Shown in pieces: positions 22,174-35,337 of a stretch of 64,000 nucleotides of DNA. The notes beneath the pieces were generated by a model that saw only the letters and a program-made list of their open reading frames with translations, searched no databases and was not told the origin of the DNA. The stretch's first letter is position 1, and each line of letters starts with the position of its first letter. This DNA comes from Hexactinellida sp. DTS-2022. Lineage: Eukaryota; Porifera; Hexactinellida. The translations under genes and the position numbers were made by a program. The stretch is taken from positions 14,701,624-14,765,623 of the forward strand of contig JAPNXP010000002.1 in the NCBI GenBank assembly GCA_028753945.1, given 5' to 3'.

Positions 22174-23142
22174 GGCTTAGATAGTCAGTTTGGATAGAGC
22201 AAAATTATATATTCAATTGCAAATGGTTACCAAATTGTAGCTGGAATCAAATTAAATGACAAATAGTTGCTAACTTAGAAACAACAAAATAAATGAGATA
22301 CGTGACTCACCCAATACTTATGGAACTCTAAAGTATCACGTATCATGCTCTAAAACCAACACCTTCTATAAATAAAGGTAACCTGGTATGTCTATAATTA
22401 TCTTTTACTGCACGTGCTGCACGTGAATCGATTTCTTCTAAAGCAATTATAATCTAGAGATAGACGGAGTAAAGGAATTACCATCTGCTATCAGGGGTGA
22501 AACCACTGCACTTATCAAGGAGTATTTAGAACTTCCTTTTGTGCATTAAAACTATTTAGTAAGAATCCCATGATCATTATTTAATATGGGAAATACAGTC
22601 CTGTAGACACCAATTTATTTTCAACAATAGTTCCATTGCGAGAAGAGTAACATTAATTAGAAACAGTAGAATTTTTAGGAATCCAGGTTTGCATAACAGT
22701 ATTAATATTATATTGCATTGTAAAGGATTGCTTGGATGGTTTATGAAACATTAAACCTTTTAAGGAAAAGGTTATCGTACTCACAATATTTCGCTTAGAA
22801 AACCAATTGACCCATGCCACTATGACAAACTACACCTATTTACAATTCAGCTCTCTAGGTAGTAAGATCTTTTCAACCATTTACGGACGAACATCCAAAC
22901 ACATAAACACACAAACAAACAACAATTGTGTTTTTAATATATAGATAATGGTAGCAGAATATACCCTCAAGTTTTTCCGGTCCACCAAGTTAGCTTAAAT
23001 TTCACAACGGTTTTGTGCCCACCCCTGAAAAAGACTTATGCAAAGTATAAGCTTGTTATAGCGCATAATAAATAGCAAATAAATATCAAGATTGTAAAAA
23101 GAGATTATAAATAGCAGAATTATGAAATAATTTGTTCAGTCA
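22174..23142. other. Intergenic between PITP and TDH
   Basis: AT-rich spacer. At about 22885-22950 there is a CAAACACA-rich stretch ending in ATATAGAT that resembles 9376-9455, probably a shared interspersed repeat. No coding exon is seen. Confidence 0.45.
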
Positions 23143-25126
<1,984 letters not shown>

Positions 25127-26111
25127 TTCCTTCTGAAAATTGCGAAATTATTCAAGCCATGATTATTTGTACTTTTTGGATTCATGTATAATCTGTTTTT
25201 CTCAAGAACATAGTTAGATAATTTCATTGGACCGTGCATAGATTGGAATGTTACATAGAAGTAACACCCATCCAGTTATGTTCATTGGCAAACTGTTTCT
25301 TGGAATTTATAATTCTTCCAAATTTATATTTGATAGACTTATTGTAATTATTAGTAAGTCAATCATGCTAAATTCTCGATAATTAGCCACCCCTCTAGTC
25401 CATTTGTCGCCCCTTTTTGAGAATTTTGTAATACAAATAATATGGTCTGTCAGACTATCTCATTTGGAAATGTTCGTATGTAACGTTTGAACGGTTCCTA
25501 CTGATTATTACAGCGGTTCCCAACCTGGGGTCCAAGGACTTCCGGCAGTAAGGGCTCCACAAGATCTCAAAATTATATCATGATCAATGGGAGTCCATAT
25601 AATGTTTGGTATTTGCTTTCCACGGTTGAAAATGGTTGGGAATCATGGATCAGTAATTGAGTAAGTTTTTTGTATAAGTAATTCCTCAGATTTGTTCGAA
25701 TATATAGAAGTGGTATCGGTTATACATAAATCGGATAATTAATATTTCGAAAGTCACCTGGTGGTGTGAGTACAAAAGAGAGTATCTAAATATCGATCAT
25801 AATATTGCAATAGGAAAGTGATAATTTTAGCTATCTACGAGCACTCGTAGCCTTAGATACATTCTACAAAAGATAATTCTGATATAATATCTTTCTGAAT
25901 ATGAATGAATAGGGCAGACTATCTCGTTTTCCTCAAAATCTAGTTTCACTTTCCAAATTCTATTCGAGAACGATCTATCATTTCTAACTTTATACAATTT
26001 CAAAAATATATCCGAGTTATTTTGGTGAGTTACTACTTATTACTATAGTACATATCAATCTTTCAATTATTGTCCACAATATTTAGCTTTCTATTTACAT
26101 TTTTCGACAGA
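25127..26111. other. Intergenic between TDH and the first TRAF-like gene
   Basis: Divergent spacer holding both promoters. It contains the hAT MITE at 25511-25647. At about 25420-25500 there is a copy of a repeat with the core TTTGTAATACAAA...TGGTCTGTCA, also seen at about 19250-19340 and, inverted, at 30615-30690. Nothing coding is seen. Confidence 0.5.
25511..25647. mobile_element. hAT-type MITE, second copy
   Basis: Starts CAGCGGTTCCCAACCTGGGG and ends with GGTTGGGAATCATG. The interior matches 7801-7930 (CCACAAGATCTCAAAAT, CAATGGGAG). The flanks GATTATTA and GATCAGTA look like a decayed 8-bp duplication. Confidence 0.75.
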
Positions 26112-27329
26112 ATGGATCATCAGAATATTGAGGCTTACGAAGACAAGATTTACTGTCAGCTCCCAGAAGGGCTGGAAGGGCGGGGCGGGTACAAACCCGA
26201 TATTCTAGTCGATAACCTCTCAGAGAGAGAGCTCAATCTGTTCATTTGTAGAATCTGCCATGGGATCAAGAGAGAGAGTTGTTTTAAAGGACACAGAGAC
26301 AGACCTGATCCCGACTCTCTAGTGAATACAGAAGAAATACTAAAGGAAATCGGAAACATAAAGGTTAGCTGTCCACTCAACAAGGCTCAGTGCAGATGGA
26401 TTGGAAAGTTATCTGAATTTGAGATTCATATCAAACAAATTGTTGATAATAAAGTGCCATTGATGGATTTGATGTGTCCCCATATAGCACGAGACGTGGA
26501 AAATATATTAAATAATTGTTGTTGTATCTCCTTAGTTAGCATTGCCATCTTTGTTACGTTATTTTTATACTTCAGCTGTCAAGTTCAGAATTTAGGTGAC
26601 AGGCATCAGAATTTAGGTGACAGGCATGATTATTTCCTAGAATATTTCACGAATCACCTCAATAGAATGAGTTTGAAATTCGCGACTAAAAATGAAGTAC
26701 GGCATAGTTCAGAAATTGAGCGCCTTAGATTAGATCAATTTGAACGAGAGTTAATTTGCATTCAAGATCAGATAAAACAAATAGGAAGAAACTTGGAAAA
26801 ATCAAATGAAAAAAATACCTTCTCAACTGTTATGAAATCTTTCAATGAATTACATGAATCTTACCAAAAAATACGACTTAATCCATATTCGCCACAGAAA
26901 GGAGTAATTTGGAATATCTACCAAGTCAGTGCCATGCTTGAAAAACCTACTGAGCTTACTGGTCCAGAGTTCTACGTAAATGAGTACAAATTCCAACCAA
27001 CAATCGATACCCTAAGGGATGGTGAGACTTGTCTTACTTTCTGCATTGCATTAGTCAATTGTAATCACTATGACAAAGTTAAATGGCCAATGGAACTTGA
27101 AGAGAGTGGATTTCGAGTGTTCCTAAATAGTCATAAGCATTCCTCGAATACACTGAACTTTGAAATTAACGAGGACAACAAAAGCAAATTCGAAAAGCCC
27201 ATAAATGAGAAAAACAAGCCTCTTTGCAAACAATGGCTATGCAAATCTCATTTGATGAACTATGTGGAGAATGATGCTCTCACAATGTATATTATAAATG
27301 AAAATACCTCTCAACCCGATTCACCTTAA
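26112..27329 (+). CDS. TRAF/MATH-like protein with degenerate RING and membrane span
   Basis: 405 residues from the ATG at 26112 (MDHQNIEAYEDK); upstream codons in this frame have no ATG. The N-terminus holds a short Cys/His cluster, FICRICHGIKRESC, too incomplete for a classical RING, then a zinc-finger-like block VSCPLNKAQCRWIG. A hydrophobic stretch at about 160-178 (CISLVSIAIFVTLFLYFS) could span a membrane, unusual for TRAFs. A duplicated QNLGDRH and a coiled coil (about 190-270) lead to a TRAF/MATH-type domain: IYQVSAMLEKPTELTGPEFYV, CLTFCIALVNC, VKWPMELEESGFRVFL and ending ENDALTMYIIN. TRAF proteins are adaptors for immune receptor signalling. With a broken RING this one is unlikely to be a ubiquitin ligase. 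Neighbouring 27575-30454 is a distant relative. The sequence CGACAG just before the ATG could be a splice acceptor of a 5' UTR intron. Confidence 0.75.
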   Translation: MDHQNIEAYEDKIYCQLPEGLEGRGGYKPDILVDNLSERELNLFICRICHGIKRESCFKGHRDRPDPDSLVNTEEILKEIGNIKVSCPLNKAQCRWIGKLSEFEIHIKQIVDNKVPLMDLMCPHIARDVENILNNCCCISLVSIAIFVTLFLYFSCQVQNLGDRHQNLGDRHDYFLEYFTNHLNRMSLKFATKNEVRHSSEIERLRLDQFERELICIQDQIKQIGRNLEKSNEKNTFSTVMKSFNELHESYQKIRLNPYSPQKGVIWNIYQVSAMLEKPTELTGPEFYVNEYKFQPTIDTLRDGETCLTFCIALVNCNHYDKVKWPMELEESGFRVFLNSHKHSSNTLNFEINEDNKSKFEKPINEKNKPLCKQWLCKSHLMNYVENDALTMYIINENTSQPDSP

Positions 27330-27574
27330 TTCGAAGAAAGCTAATATGTAACTCCTCTAAAACATTATTTATTCATTTATATTCTATTTTCATACTTCAT
27401 TGATTATCCCCATTCATAAGACTAGCCAAAAATGGCAGTTATGTACAGGTTAATTATAATACGGGAAGTAATATGGGGACATATTCTAAGTGGCCGCTAT
27501 AAACAGGTTCTACTGTAACTTATATTGGGTGCCAACTTAGTTCAACATTATACACATGTTATTAGATCTACCAC

Positions 27575-30454
27575 ATGATGTCTCTCCCGTGGAACACAGG
27601 AGTGAAGCTGTGTCCGAACAAGGACTACGGTTGCAACCGGAAGTACCTGAGCGAGGAGGAGCTGGAGGAGCACGTGCTCTCCTGCCAGTACCGCGGCGTG
27701 GACGTTAAGCTGCTCATACAGACCGTGCAGGGTCTGGAGGATAAGGTGGGGCGTCTGGAGGGGATGGGGGTCCCCTCGCTTCTGCGGCGAGTAGAGCTGC
27801 TGGAGAGCAGGGGCCGGGGGGACAGCAGGCGACAGGACGCCGGTCCCGAGCTGAGAGAGATCCGAGACAAACTCGGGGAGGTGGAGGCGGCCAGCCGGGC
27901 CATTCGCGAGGACCCGCGAGTGTCCGCGCTGGCCCGACAGCTGGAGCAGCTGCAGCAGCGCCTGCCAGAAACCGCGGAGAGAGAGGAGACAGACAGCAGG
28001 TACAGGGAGCTGAAGATAGGCTACCACAAGCTGACGAGTGACGTCAGTCAGCTGAGAGACTCCGCGGCGGGGACGGGGACGGGGAGGAGACGGGTGGAGT
28101 CAGCTGACGAGAGCGTGCAGACGCAGATAGCGGAGCTCCGCAAGAAGCAGCGCAGCGAGATGCGCGGCCTGGGAGAGCAGGTGGACTCTCTGACGCTAGC
28201 GAGCAATAGCACCAGCATGGACCTCAGGAAACTACGGATGAAGATAAACTCAGAGGTGCAGGCAGAGGTGAGTGAGCTGAAAGAGCGCCTGGACAAGGTG
28301 CAGCGGTCCTGTTGGACCCTGGAGGAGCAGCTGGAGGGGGGCAAGGGGGCCGGGAGGGAGGGGCCCGTCTCGGGACAAGCGGTGTCTAAAGATATGGTGA
28401 ACCAACTCTTGGATGATATGGGAGTGTTTGACAGCGCGAGAGATATGGACGGGGTATCTGTTGAGCTCAAACTCCTGCAAACTAAGGTATGTTATGGTTA
28501 TTTGAGGCTGCTTAATATGGATAATTTTATGTGAGTCCCAATTTAGCAACTTACATAGGGTTTGTATTAAGTTGATTCACTTATTATTAAGTCTCTCTAT
28601 TATGAAACAATCCCTTGAATGTTCATATATAATAACCTGGTTGTATGGAGATTTATGTGGAGTTGTTAGGTGGACATATTGGAGGAATCTCAGAAGGGAC
28701 TGAAACTGAGGCTGCGCTCCCAAAGCAACCGATCTGGCTCATTAGAATTATCGGAGCTGGGCGGGCCAGAAGACGAGGGGGTGGAGAAACTCTTCGAAGA
28801 GATTCGTAAGCTGAAGACCTCTCTCGCGGTTACCAACACGGAGCTGCAGGCCGGCTTCAAGCGCTCCGACGGCCGACTGGACCGATCTGAGAACTACATA
28901 TCGGAGATGCAGCAGGCAGTGGAGCTGGTTAAGTACCCCAGCGACTCACGAGTGACACGTCTGGAGGAACAGCTGGAGGAGCTGAGCGAGCAGCGGGCAG
29001 CGGCGCCCGCCGTATCCTACGAGCGTCAGGTGGAGGCCCTGAGACGGGAGCTGGGGAGTACGGTGTCTCGAGAGAGCGCAGAGGTGAGGAAGGAGCTGGA
29101 CGAGGCCCAGGAGCTGAATAGGGACAGCATAGACGTTATTCAGCAGAAGTGCAACTCTCTCTACTCCGAGTGCAGCTCTCTTAACCGCAAGGTGGAGCTG
29201 ATGAACCGCGAGAGGCTGTCCGCGGGCGGGGAGGGGGGCCCGGAGCTGCTGCTGCACCTGGAGCGGGGCGTGAAGGAACTGCAGGAGGCGTACGACTCGC
29301 GACTCGAGCAGGCCAGCCGCGAGAGCAGTCAGCTGGGCGTGAGTGTGGACAGCCTAACCAGGGACATGGAGCAGATGCAGAGCGGACTGGTGGCGCTGGA
29401 GAGAGACGCGAAGCGCGTGTGGGGCGAGGAGGGCGTGGTGCAGCGCCTGGAGGGCATTGAGGAGTTCCTGCAGAGGGACCTGCCCTCCATGGGACTGACC
29501 ACCTCGCAGAAAGCTACTCTAGAGAAACTTATCGAGGAGAGATCCGACTCTGTGAAGGCTGTGCTCACGGAGGAGATCGCGGAGCAGGTGGTGGAGATGC
29601 GGAAAATGATCCCCGACCTGCGGGGGCTCCAGGGGGCGGAGCTCTCTGCCCAGGAGAGAGAGGTGGAGGATAAGATGGAGCGCTTCAGGAGACAGGTGCG
29701 CGAGCTGGACCAGAACGCAGCCAGGATATTCCAGAGTCTCACAGCCGACATGCAGAAGCTGACACCCCGAGCAGACACCTCTCAGCTGGACCGGATATCC
29801 GGTCTCGAGCAGGAGCTGGCTGCTCTCAGAGAGGCGCTCAACCGCCGCGTTAAGCAGGAGGCAGTCCCCAAGCTGCCCCCGAGACAACCCGACTCACTAC
29901 CCCCTACAGAGCCCCCACCCCCTCCAGCTGTGGACAGGCCGGCTGTCCCTGTCCGGACGCCCCCTGTCCCCTCTCCCTCGGACGGCTACGCCGCCGAGCT
30001 GCTGAGACGGGCCGGCGAGAAGTGCCCCGTCTCGGGAGAGAGACTGGTGCGCGTCTCGCGCGTGCACCGGGCCATAGCGGAGCAGGGAACCCTGCTCAGC
30101 GACCCGTTCCTGTCCACGCAGGATGGTTACCAGATGCGGCTACAGGTATGTCTGATGCCCAGCCAGAGCGGAGTTCGCGTTAAGATATTCCTCGAGATTA
30201 TCCCCTCGGAGTCTGACGAGGCTCTACAGTGGCCAGTGGAGGGGAGCGTCCGTTATTACGTGCTTAACCAGATCCACGATTTCGCGCACATACACCTTGA
30301 TGACAGCTTCTTCTTCTATCGGCCGACGCGCTCCCCGCTCTCCCTAAAGAGCAGCGTCCTAACCGTCCCCAACACGGAGCCTAATGGCCCCTACTGCCTT
30401 AACGACTGCCTGTACGTTAGAGCACAGATACTTAACCTATCCAATGTATGCTAA
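27575..30454 (+). CDS. Long coiled-coil TRAF/MATH-domain protein
   Basis: Two exons, 27575-28486 and 28670-30454, join in frame (QTK/VDILEESQ) to give 898 residues. The N-terminus carries one TRAF-type zinc finger: VKLCPNKDYGCNRKYL ... EEHVLSCQYRGV. Most of the protein (about 40-740) is heptad-rich coiled coil full of Leu/Glu/Arg. A Pro-rich linker (PPTEPPPPPAVDRPAVPVRT) precedes a C-terminal TRAF domain: DGYQMRLQVCLMPSQSG, VKIFLEIIPSESDEALQWPV, VRYYVLNQ and YVRAQILNLSNVC. This matches the receptor-binding TRAF-C fold. No RING is present, so it would trimerise and act as scaffold or inhibitor. Base composition is far richer in G+C than neighbouring genes, with strong C/G-ending codon preference. 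It follows the TRAF-like gene at 26112 in the same direction, suggesting an old tandem pair now very different. Confidence 0.82.
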
Positions 30455-30826
30455 TACTAATCCCACACACCACATTCCAGCTAATATATCCTAGTTACAC
30501 GTAGAAATAGAACTGAACTCATATGTACGAATCTATATTTTATTTATTTACATACATACGTCATATGCCATGTTAAATACATTAAAAACTATATTTAGTA
30601 AGCACTTAATTATAAGGGCCGTTCAAACGTTTCATAACGCTTTAGCCAATGTGTGACAGACCATCCTTTTTGTGTTACAAATGGTCACGAAAATTTCGGG
30701 ATTTAACGTTACACAACGCATAACATTTGATTGTTTGAAAACTGCTCCGGGGTGAAGATATATTCCAGTCAGGCTCGTAAAACTAAGTTATAATACTATA
30801 CACACAAGTACACACATACAGTATAG
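30455..30826. other. Convergent spacer with interspersed repeat
   Basis: At about 30615-30735 lies a repeat beginning GGGCCGTTCAAACGTTTCAT with the core GTGTGACAGACCATCCTTTT. Inverted, it matches 25420-25500 and 19250-19340. It is probably a MITE, but its exact ends are not clear. The rest is AT-rich 3' flank. Confidence 0.5.
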
Positions 30827-32317
30827 CTATAAGAAGGCTAGCACCAGACTAATGGCTAGAGTCAGCAGAGAGAGATAGGCAGTCAGCTGACAGCTGCCAT
30901 TGAACACTCGTCTCATCTCCGCGGAGCAAACTGACTCGTATTCAGACACCGCTGTGTAGTACAGTTCGCTGTCTCCCCCTATGGCACTGCAGGGGTCAGT
31001 AGCGCCTGATATACCCGCCGTCTCCGCTAGGAACTCCTCTCGGTCCCACTCCACGCCCGCGGCCCTGTACACTCTCTCCACTGCATACAGACTTGTGTCC
31101 ATGGTGTGTGTGTAGAGCAGGTAGGGAGCTACCTGTGTGCCGTTCCAGCACTTATCACTGCGGCTGTCATTGCAGAGACTGGAGACAACACTTCTGAAGA
31201 GAGGCACCAGTCTCCGAGGGGGCAGTGGTAGCGAGAACTGCTGCACTTCTCTTCTGTCCCGTCCGTGGTCCACATGTGTACTCGCCAGGTCACTTATCGC
31301 AGTCGTGTTGAGAGCTATATCGCAGCATTTGAAGCCACACTCTTCAGCTATTTGTGGGAGTTTCCTAACTAAGTCCAGTGTGCGTGTGCGCTGTATAGCC
31401 TGTACCGTTAGTGCCTGCAGCTCGTCTGCTATACCCGCTATAGAAGGCACGTCTGTACTGCCGTGTGCTAACAGCGTCTCGGCCAGAGCCCGCTTGTACC
31501 TTATGACGTCATCAGCCGCCCTCAGCGCGCGCAGGAGCGGGGCGAGACACACCCACAGAGTGGAGGCGCAGAGGCCCTGGCAGGCCCGGGGCAGGGGGGC
31601 GCCTGTGGCGGAGCTGTTGCAGGCCCGACAGGCTACGTTAGCGACCCAGGCTCTGCGGCAGGTGTCGCCCAGTCTGTATCTAGCCAGCACCTCGCGGATG
31701 CTCTGTATCGCAAGTCTGCTCTCTGAGTGGGACCCCAGTGCCCGCACAGCTCTCAATAGGGACAGGAGTCGATAGTATAACCTTAAGGCATTGGCTCTGT
31801 CAGGTGACTCGATTAATCGGTTTATAAAGCTGCGTACACATAGTTTGTTGTTCTTAATTGCGATGATAAGTTCGGTTAGTTTCTCGCGGTTAATAACACT
31901 TCTGCTATTCTCCCTCTCGCGCTCGAGCACGCGAATTAGCTCTTGCAGAGACACAGCTCTGCTGTGCTCAATCAGCTGATTCTGGATATCATCGTCTCCG
32001 CTTCGATCAGCTGTTAATAGGAAGCTACGCATGCTCTGATTAAACGCGCGGCTTATATCAGCTAGCTCAGCCAGCCCCATGCCCAGTCTCCGGGAGAGAT
32101 ACTCGCCTACGCCAGTAGTCATCTCGCTACGAGCGTCGTACTCGCTTAGCTCTCTCACCTTACTGGCGAGCTGCTGCCTAACTAAGCTATAGAGTCTGTT
32201 TAAGTGCTCACTAGTGTGTGCCTCTAGGTGATTAGGCTGACAGGAATTTCTGTCTCTGCATTGGTAGGGTTGAGCCGAGCAGAGGTATAGCGTGAGTGTG
32301 AGCAGAATTAGCTTCAT
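30827..32317 (-). CDS. GPC: Glypican, first of a tandem pair
   Basis: Single exon, 496 residues. Signal peptide MKLILLTLTLYLCSAQ, then a helical Cys-rich ectodomain. The central block ACRACNSSATGAPLPRACQG followed by LCASTLWVCLAPLLR matches the glypican CxxC...PCxGyCxNVxxGC signature. KCWNGTQVAPY matches the conserved CWNG segment. DHGRDRREVQQ is a candidate furin-type site, consistent with the convertase cleavage known in glypicans. The C-terminus is hydrophobic (YLSLLTLAISLVLAFL), as expected for GPI anchoring. Glypicans are cell-surface heparan sulfate proteoglycans that tune Hedgehog, Wnt, BMP and FGF signals. Ser-Gly sites are sparse (ISGAT, RSGDDD), so the extent of heparan sulfate attachment is uncertain. 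The gene is more G+C-rich than surrounding spacers. Confidence 0.87.
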   Translation of the reverse strand: MKLILLTLTLYLCSAQPYQCRDRNSCQPNHLEAHTSEHLNRLYSLVRQQLASKVRELSEYDARSEMTTGVGEYLSRRLGMGLAELADISRAFNQSMRSFLLTADRSGDDDIQNQLIEHSRAVSLQELIRVLERERENSRSVINREKLTELIIAIKNNKLCVRSFINRLIESPDRANALRLYYRLLSLLRAVRALGSHSESRLAIQSIREVLARYRLGDTCRRAWVANVACRACNSSATGAPLPRACQGLCASTLWVCLAPLLRALRAADDVIRYKRALAETLLAHGSTDVPSIAGIADELQALTVQAIQRTRTLDLVRKLPQIAEECGFKCCDIALNTTAISDLASTHVDHGRDRREVQQFSLPLPPRRLVPLFRSVVSSLCNDSRSDKCWNGTQVAPYLLYTHTMDTSLYAVERVYRAAGVEWDREEFLAETAGISGATDPCSAIGGDSELYYTAVSEYESVCSAEMRRVFNGSCQLTAYLSLLTLAISLVLAFL

Positions 32318-32795
32318 TTGAGATAGTATTGCAAACCATTGTGAGCGAGGAGCATTTATAGAACTGAGAATTCACACCCAATATATCCATTTGTATTCTG
32401 TCAGTCCGTTGTTGAACTCACAGCCACGAAATCACTTCGCTGTCAATAAGATCATATCCATCAATGCACCAATAGGGAATCTTAATAACAGGTTAATTAA
32501 TAACAAATAATGAGTGTTGATATCTCGTTATACGGTTAAATGGAATGTGAAAGAATCACTTATCCTATTTGGCTAACTAACAAGCTGCAAACATATGACT
32601 CAATACAATCTACTTTATTCCTAAACCAACAACCACACATAAAATAAATATCTATACAAACGTATGGCCTAACAATAATATACAAATCTTAAAAGCTAAT
32701 TCAAAAATCCAATACAAACTATGGGAATCTCACAATACAAACCTTATACGAACCAAGGGACTCATAATACACATGTAGAGACTAGAACATAGAGA
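32318..32795. other. Spacer between the two glypican genes
   Basis: AT-rich spacer that should contain the promoter of the downstream glypican (30827-32317) and the 3' flank of the upstream one. A short direct repeat of AGAGACTAGAACAT is seen at about 32777-32805. Nothing coding. Confidence 0.45.
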
Positions 32796-34403
32796 CTAGA
32801 ACATGTATAGACTGTGGATGGCTAGGATGGACAGGAGCAGGAATAGGGACCCTGCCAGTAGGGTGGCTCCGCTCCCGTTAAGCTCGCTGAAGCAGGCCTC
32901 GCTGGAGCTGGAGAGCTCGTTGTACAGACTCGCGTTGCTGCCCAGGGATTCGCAGACCTGGCTCCCGGTGGTGGCGGAGGTGGCGGAAAGCGCACTCACT
33001 GCGGTCTGCGCGCTGCTGACCGCCTCAGCTGTTGAGAACTCCGCGAAACGCACCACCGGGTTCCTAGCCTGGTCTGCCACCGAGAAGCCAGCTGTGTCTT
33101 CGGGTCGGTAGGGAGCAATCGCGGTTCCGTTCCAGCACTGGTCAGCTGACCGACTGCTGCTGGGCAGGTTCTCGCAGAAGTCGTCTACCACGAGCTCCAG
33201 GAGCTTGTCCAGGAGAGGCAGCTCGTCTTGGTTGATGAGGCGGCGTCTCCGACTGAAAAAGCTGTTGAAATAGTCTATTGCGTTAGCGAGTCTGTCTCGT
33301 ATCCTGGCGAGGGCAGCTTCTATCGCTGCTTTTATAGCGGCCAGGGCCTCGCGCACCGCCGTTCTGAATGCATTGTAGAGATCTCGAATATCCTGGCTTA
33401 TTCCAGGGAAGCACTCGTTAGCTACGTCACGGATAAACTCAGCGAAATCAAATCCTTGTAGGAAGTTAATCACACTCTCCCCGAGCTCTTCAACGGATGT
33501 GGCCAGTGCGCTAAACGAAAGGAGCGTTGCGCTAAACCTGTCCTCTATTACCCTCCCCTCCAGAGCCTCCGATGTGAGCTTAATTATCCTCACCACGTCC
33601 CTCACGTCTGGGAGGGCGCCGCGTACAACCGAGAGACAGTAGGTCACGGCCTGATCGCAGAAGCCGAAACACGGACGTGCCTGAAGTGTAATCTGGTTGT
33701 CAGGGTACTGACAGAGCCTGCAGCCTAGACTAGTGGAGAATATCTGGAGACAGGACGGGATTGGAATGAAGTTGTTCAATATAGCTGTTATCCTATCGTT
33801 CACAGGCGCTAAGTTTGCAAGAGCGGTGCGAGTAAGCGTAGAAATCCTCTCAATGGTATTCCTACTGCGTGTAATCACAGTTCTCACTGCACTGGTTGTG
33901 TTCATGAACCCCCGTTCGTATAGGTTGTCCAGGAAGCATTGTTTCGCGTTGCGAATACCAGTTATGATATCTCGATATCTTTCAGAATCCCGAAAATTGT
34001 CTACAATCATCTCGAAATAATCGAAGGAAATGCGACTGGTGTATTCCTTAATGCTATCGTCAATAGACGCAGTGGCTCCCATCAGAAGCTTGATTAGGTT
34101 GTTAACGAACTCGTCAGCACCAGTGCGAAATTCCACCAGGTTTCCGGACAGTTCCTCCCTCACATTAGCCCTGAATTCATCACTCGTGATAGCCTGTACA
34201 ATCCTCAGTTGTGTAAGGTTCAGTCTCTCTATGAGAGAGCTGAGTCGAGTGCGCACTGCTTGTGTGAGGTTAACTCTCGCCTCCTCGGCTATGCTGCGCA
34301 GCCTATCAGAGTCGCAGACTGTACCGACAATACACCGGTAGTCCTGGGCAAACGACACGGAGATTGCCAATAGGATTAGCAAACTAACTGTTTGCAGCTT
34401 CAT
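32796..34403 (-). CDS. GPC: Glypican, second of a tandem pair
   Basis: Single exon, 535 residues from the ATG at 34401-34403, chosen because it begins the signal peptide MKLQTVSLLILLAISVSFAQ; codons further upstream have no ATG. The ectodomain is helix-rich with the glypican Cys pattern: CRLCQYPDNQITLQARPCFG followed by FCDQAVTYCLSVVRG, and QCWNGTAIAPYR near residue 420. A basic run FFSRRRRLINQ is a good furin-type cleavage site. The C-terminal part contains NGSG followed by a hydrophobic tail (LLAGSLFLLLSILAIHSLYMF in total), fitting GPI anchoring with one Ser-Gly close to the membrane. It is clearly paralogous to 30827-32317, although the two are strongly diverged, so the duplication is old. 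The function as surface proteoglycan co-receptor is inferred from the family. Confidence 0.87.
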   Translation of the reverse strand: MKLQTVSLLILLAISVSFAQDYRCIVGTVCDSDRLRSIAEEARVNLTQAVRTRLSSLIERLNLTQLRIVQAITSDEFRANVREELSGNLVEFRTGADEFVNNLIKLLMGATASIDDSIKEYTSRISFDYFEMIVDNFRDSERYRDIITGIRNAKQCFLDNLYERGFMNTTSAVRTVITRSRNTIERISTLTRTALANLAPVNDRITAILNNFIPIPSCLQIFSTSLGCRLCQYPDNQITLQARPCFGFCDQAVTYCLSVVRGALPDVRDVVRIIKLTSEALEGRVIEDRFSATLLSFSALATSVEELGESVINFLQGFDFAEFIRDVANECFPGISQDIRDLYNAFRTAVREALAAIKAAIEAALARIRDRLANAIDYFNSFFSRRRRLINQDELPLLDKLLELVVDDFCENLPSSSRSADQCWNGTAIAPYRPEDTAGFSVADQARNPVVRFAEFSTAEAVSSAQTAVSALSATSATTGSQVCESLGSNASLYNELSSSSEACFSELNGSGATLLAGSLFLLLSILAIHSLYMF

Positions 34404-35337
34404 CGAATGAATGTTTCTAGTAATTTGAAAGTGTGTCAAATAAAACTGTAGTACGTATTGTAATGCAAATAGCTAACATTTCGTGCAACTATTCTGCAAC
34501 CATTAATTAATTAATTAATATTAATAATGCTTTAGATTTGTTAACCAGACGGTAGAATATTAATAATTAATTAATTAATTAATTAACTGGTGTTATTGTA
34601 ACAGTAAGCGAACAAACAACTCAGTGAATATTGGAACGTGTACAGTTCTCAATGAGCGGAAGAGGGACTAATGGCTAAATAGTAAATATGACTAAATATT
34701 ATATATACAAAATAAATTCAATATTCTGTGAATAATGAATTGGATATCCTTATAAGTGTATCAAATCTAGATAAAATCATTGGATTTGAATTAAATATGA
34801 AATAATTTATTACTAAAGTTTCAACCATAAACTTGACAAGGTGCCTAATAGATTAATTATTAGTATATTGGACCTCGTGTCTCAAGTTAATCATAAGTTA
34901 TTGGTAATACGAGCCTGTTCATAAATCTAACATTAGGCCAGAAAATATAGCAGACTTTCAGGCACTACAGCACTTGCATTAGTTGAATAATTTAGTAAAT
35001 GATTTATCAACATCGAATTATAATTATAATATACAAGCATTTCTAATGCTTGTATTAATTAATTGCAACATTTACTGTGTTGCAAATGTTGCATAAGTCT
35101 AGTTTTCAAGCATGCTAACGAACTAAATTAGATGACAAAGCGTTCATTAGTTTTTGTAATTTACAGCTTTTGAGGTATCACTAACGAGAAAGAATGCTTG
35201 TGTATTTTGTTCCATTAGTTTAATTCCCTCATTTGTAATTACCCTCTATTAGGGAGAATTGGCTGTAGCAACTTCCCATTAATGATTTATGGGAATTTAT
35301 TCTTGCATACTGTTATAGAATAATATAGATCAACATA
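34404..35337. other. Intergenic between glypican and SELENOK, with hairpins
   Basis: Very AT-rich. TAATTAATTAAT runs occur at about 34502-34520 and 34561-34587. At about 35032-35057 there is a perfect inverted repeat ATACAAGCAT/ATGCTTGTAT. Directly after it, at about 35066-35094, a second hairpin GCAACATTT/AAATGTTGC occurs. No further SELENOK exon was recognised here. Confidence 0.5.

Noticed and set aside
27548..28027. Minus-strand frames opposite the coiled-coil TRAF gene
   Set aside because: High G+C leaves few stops by chance; they contain no recognisable domain.
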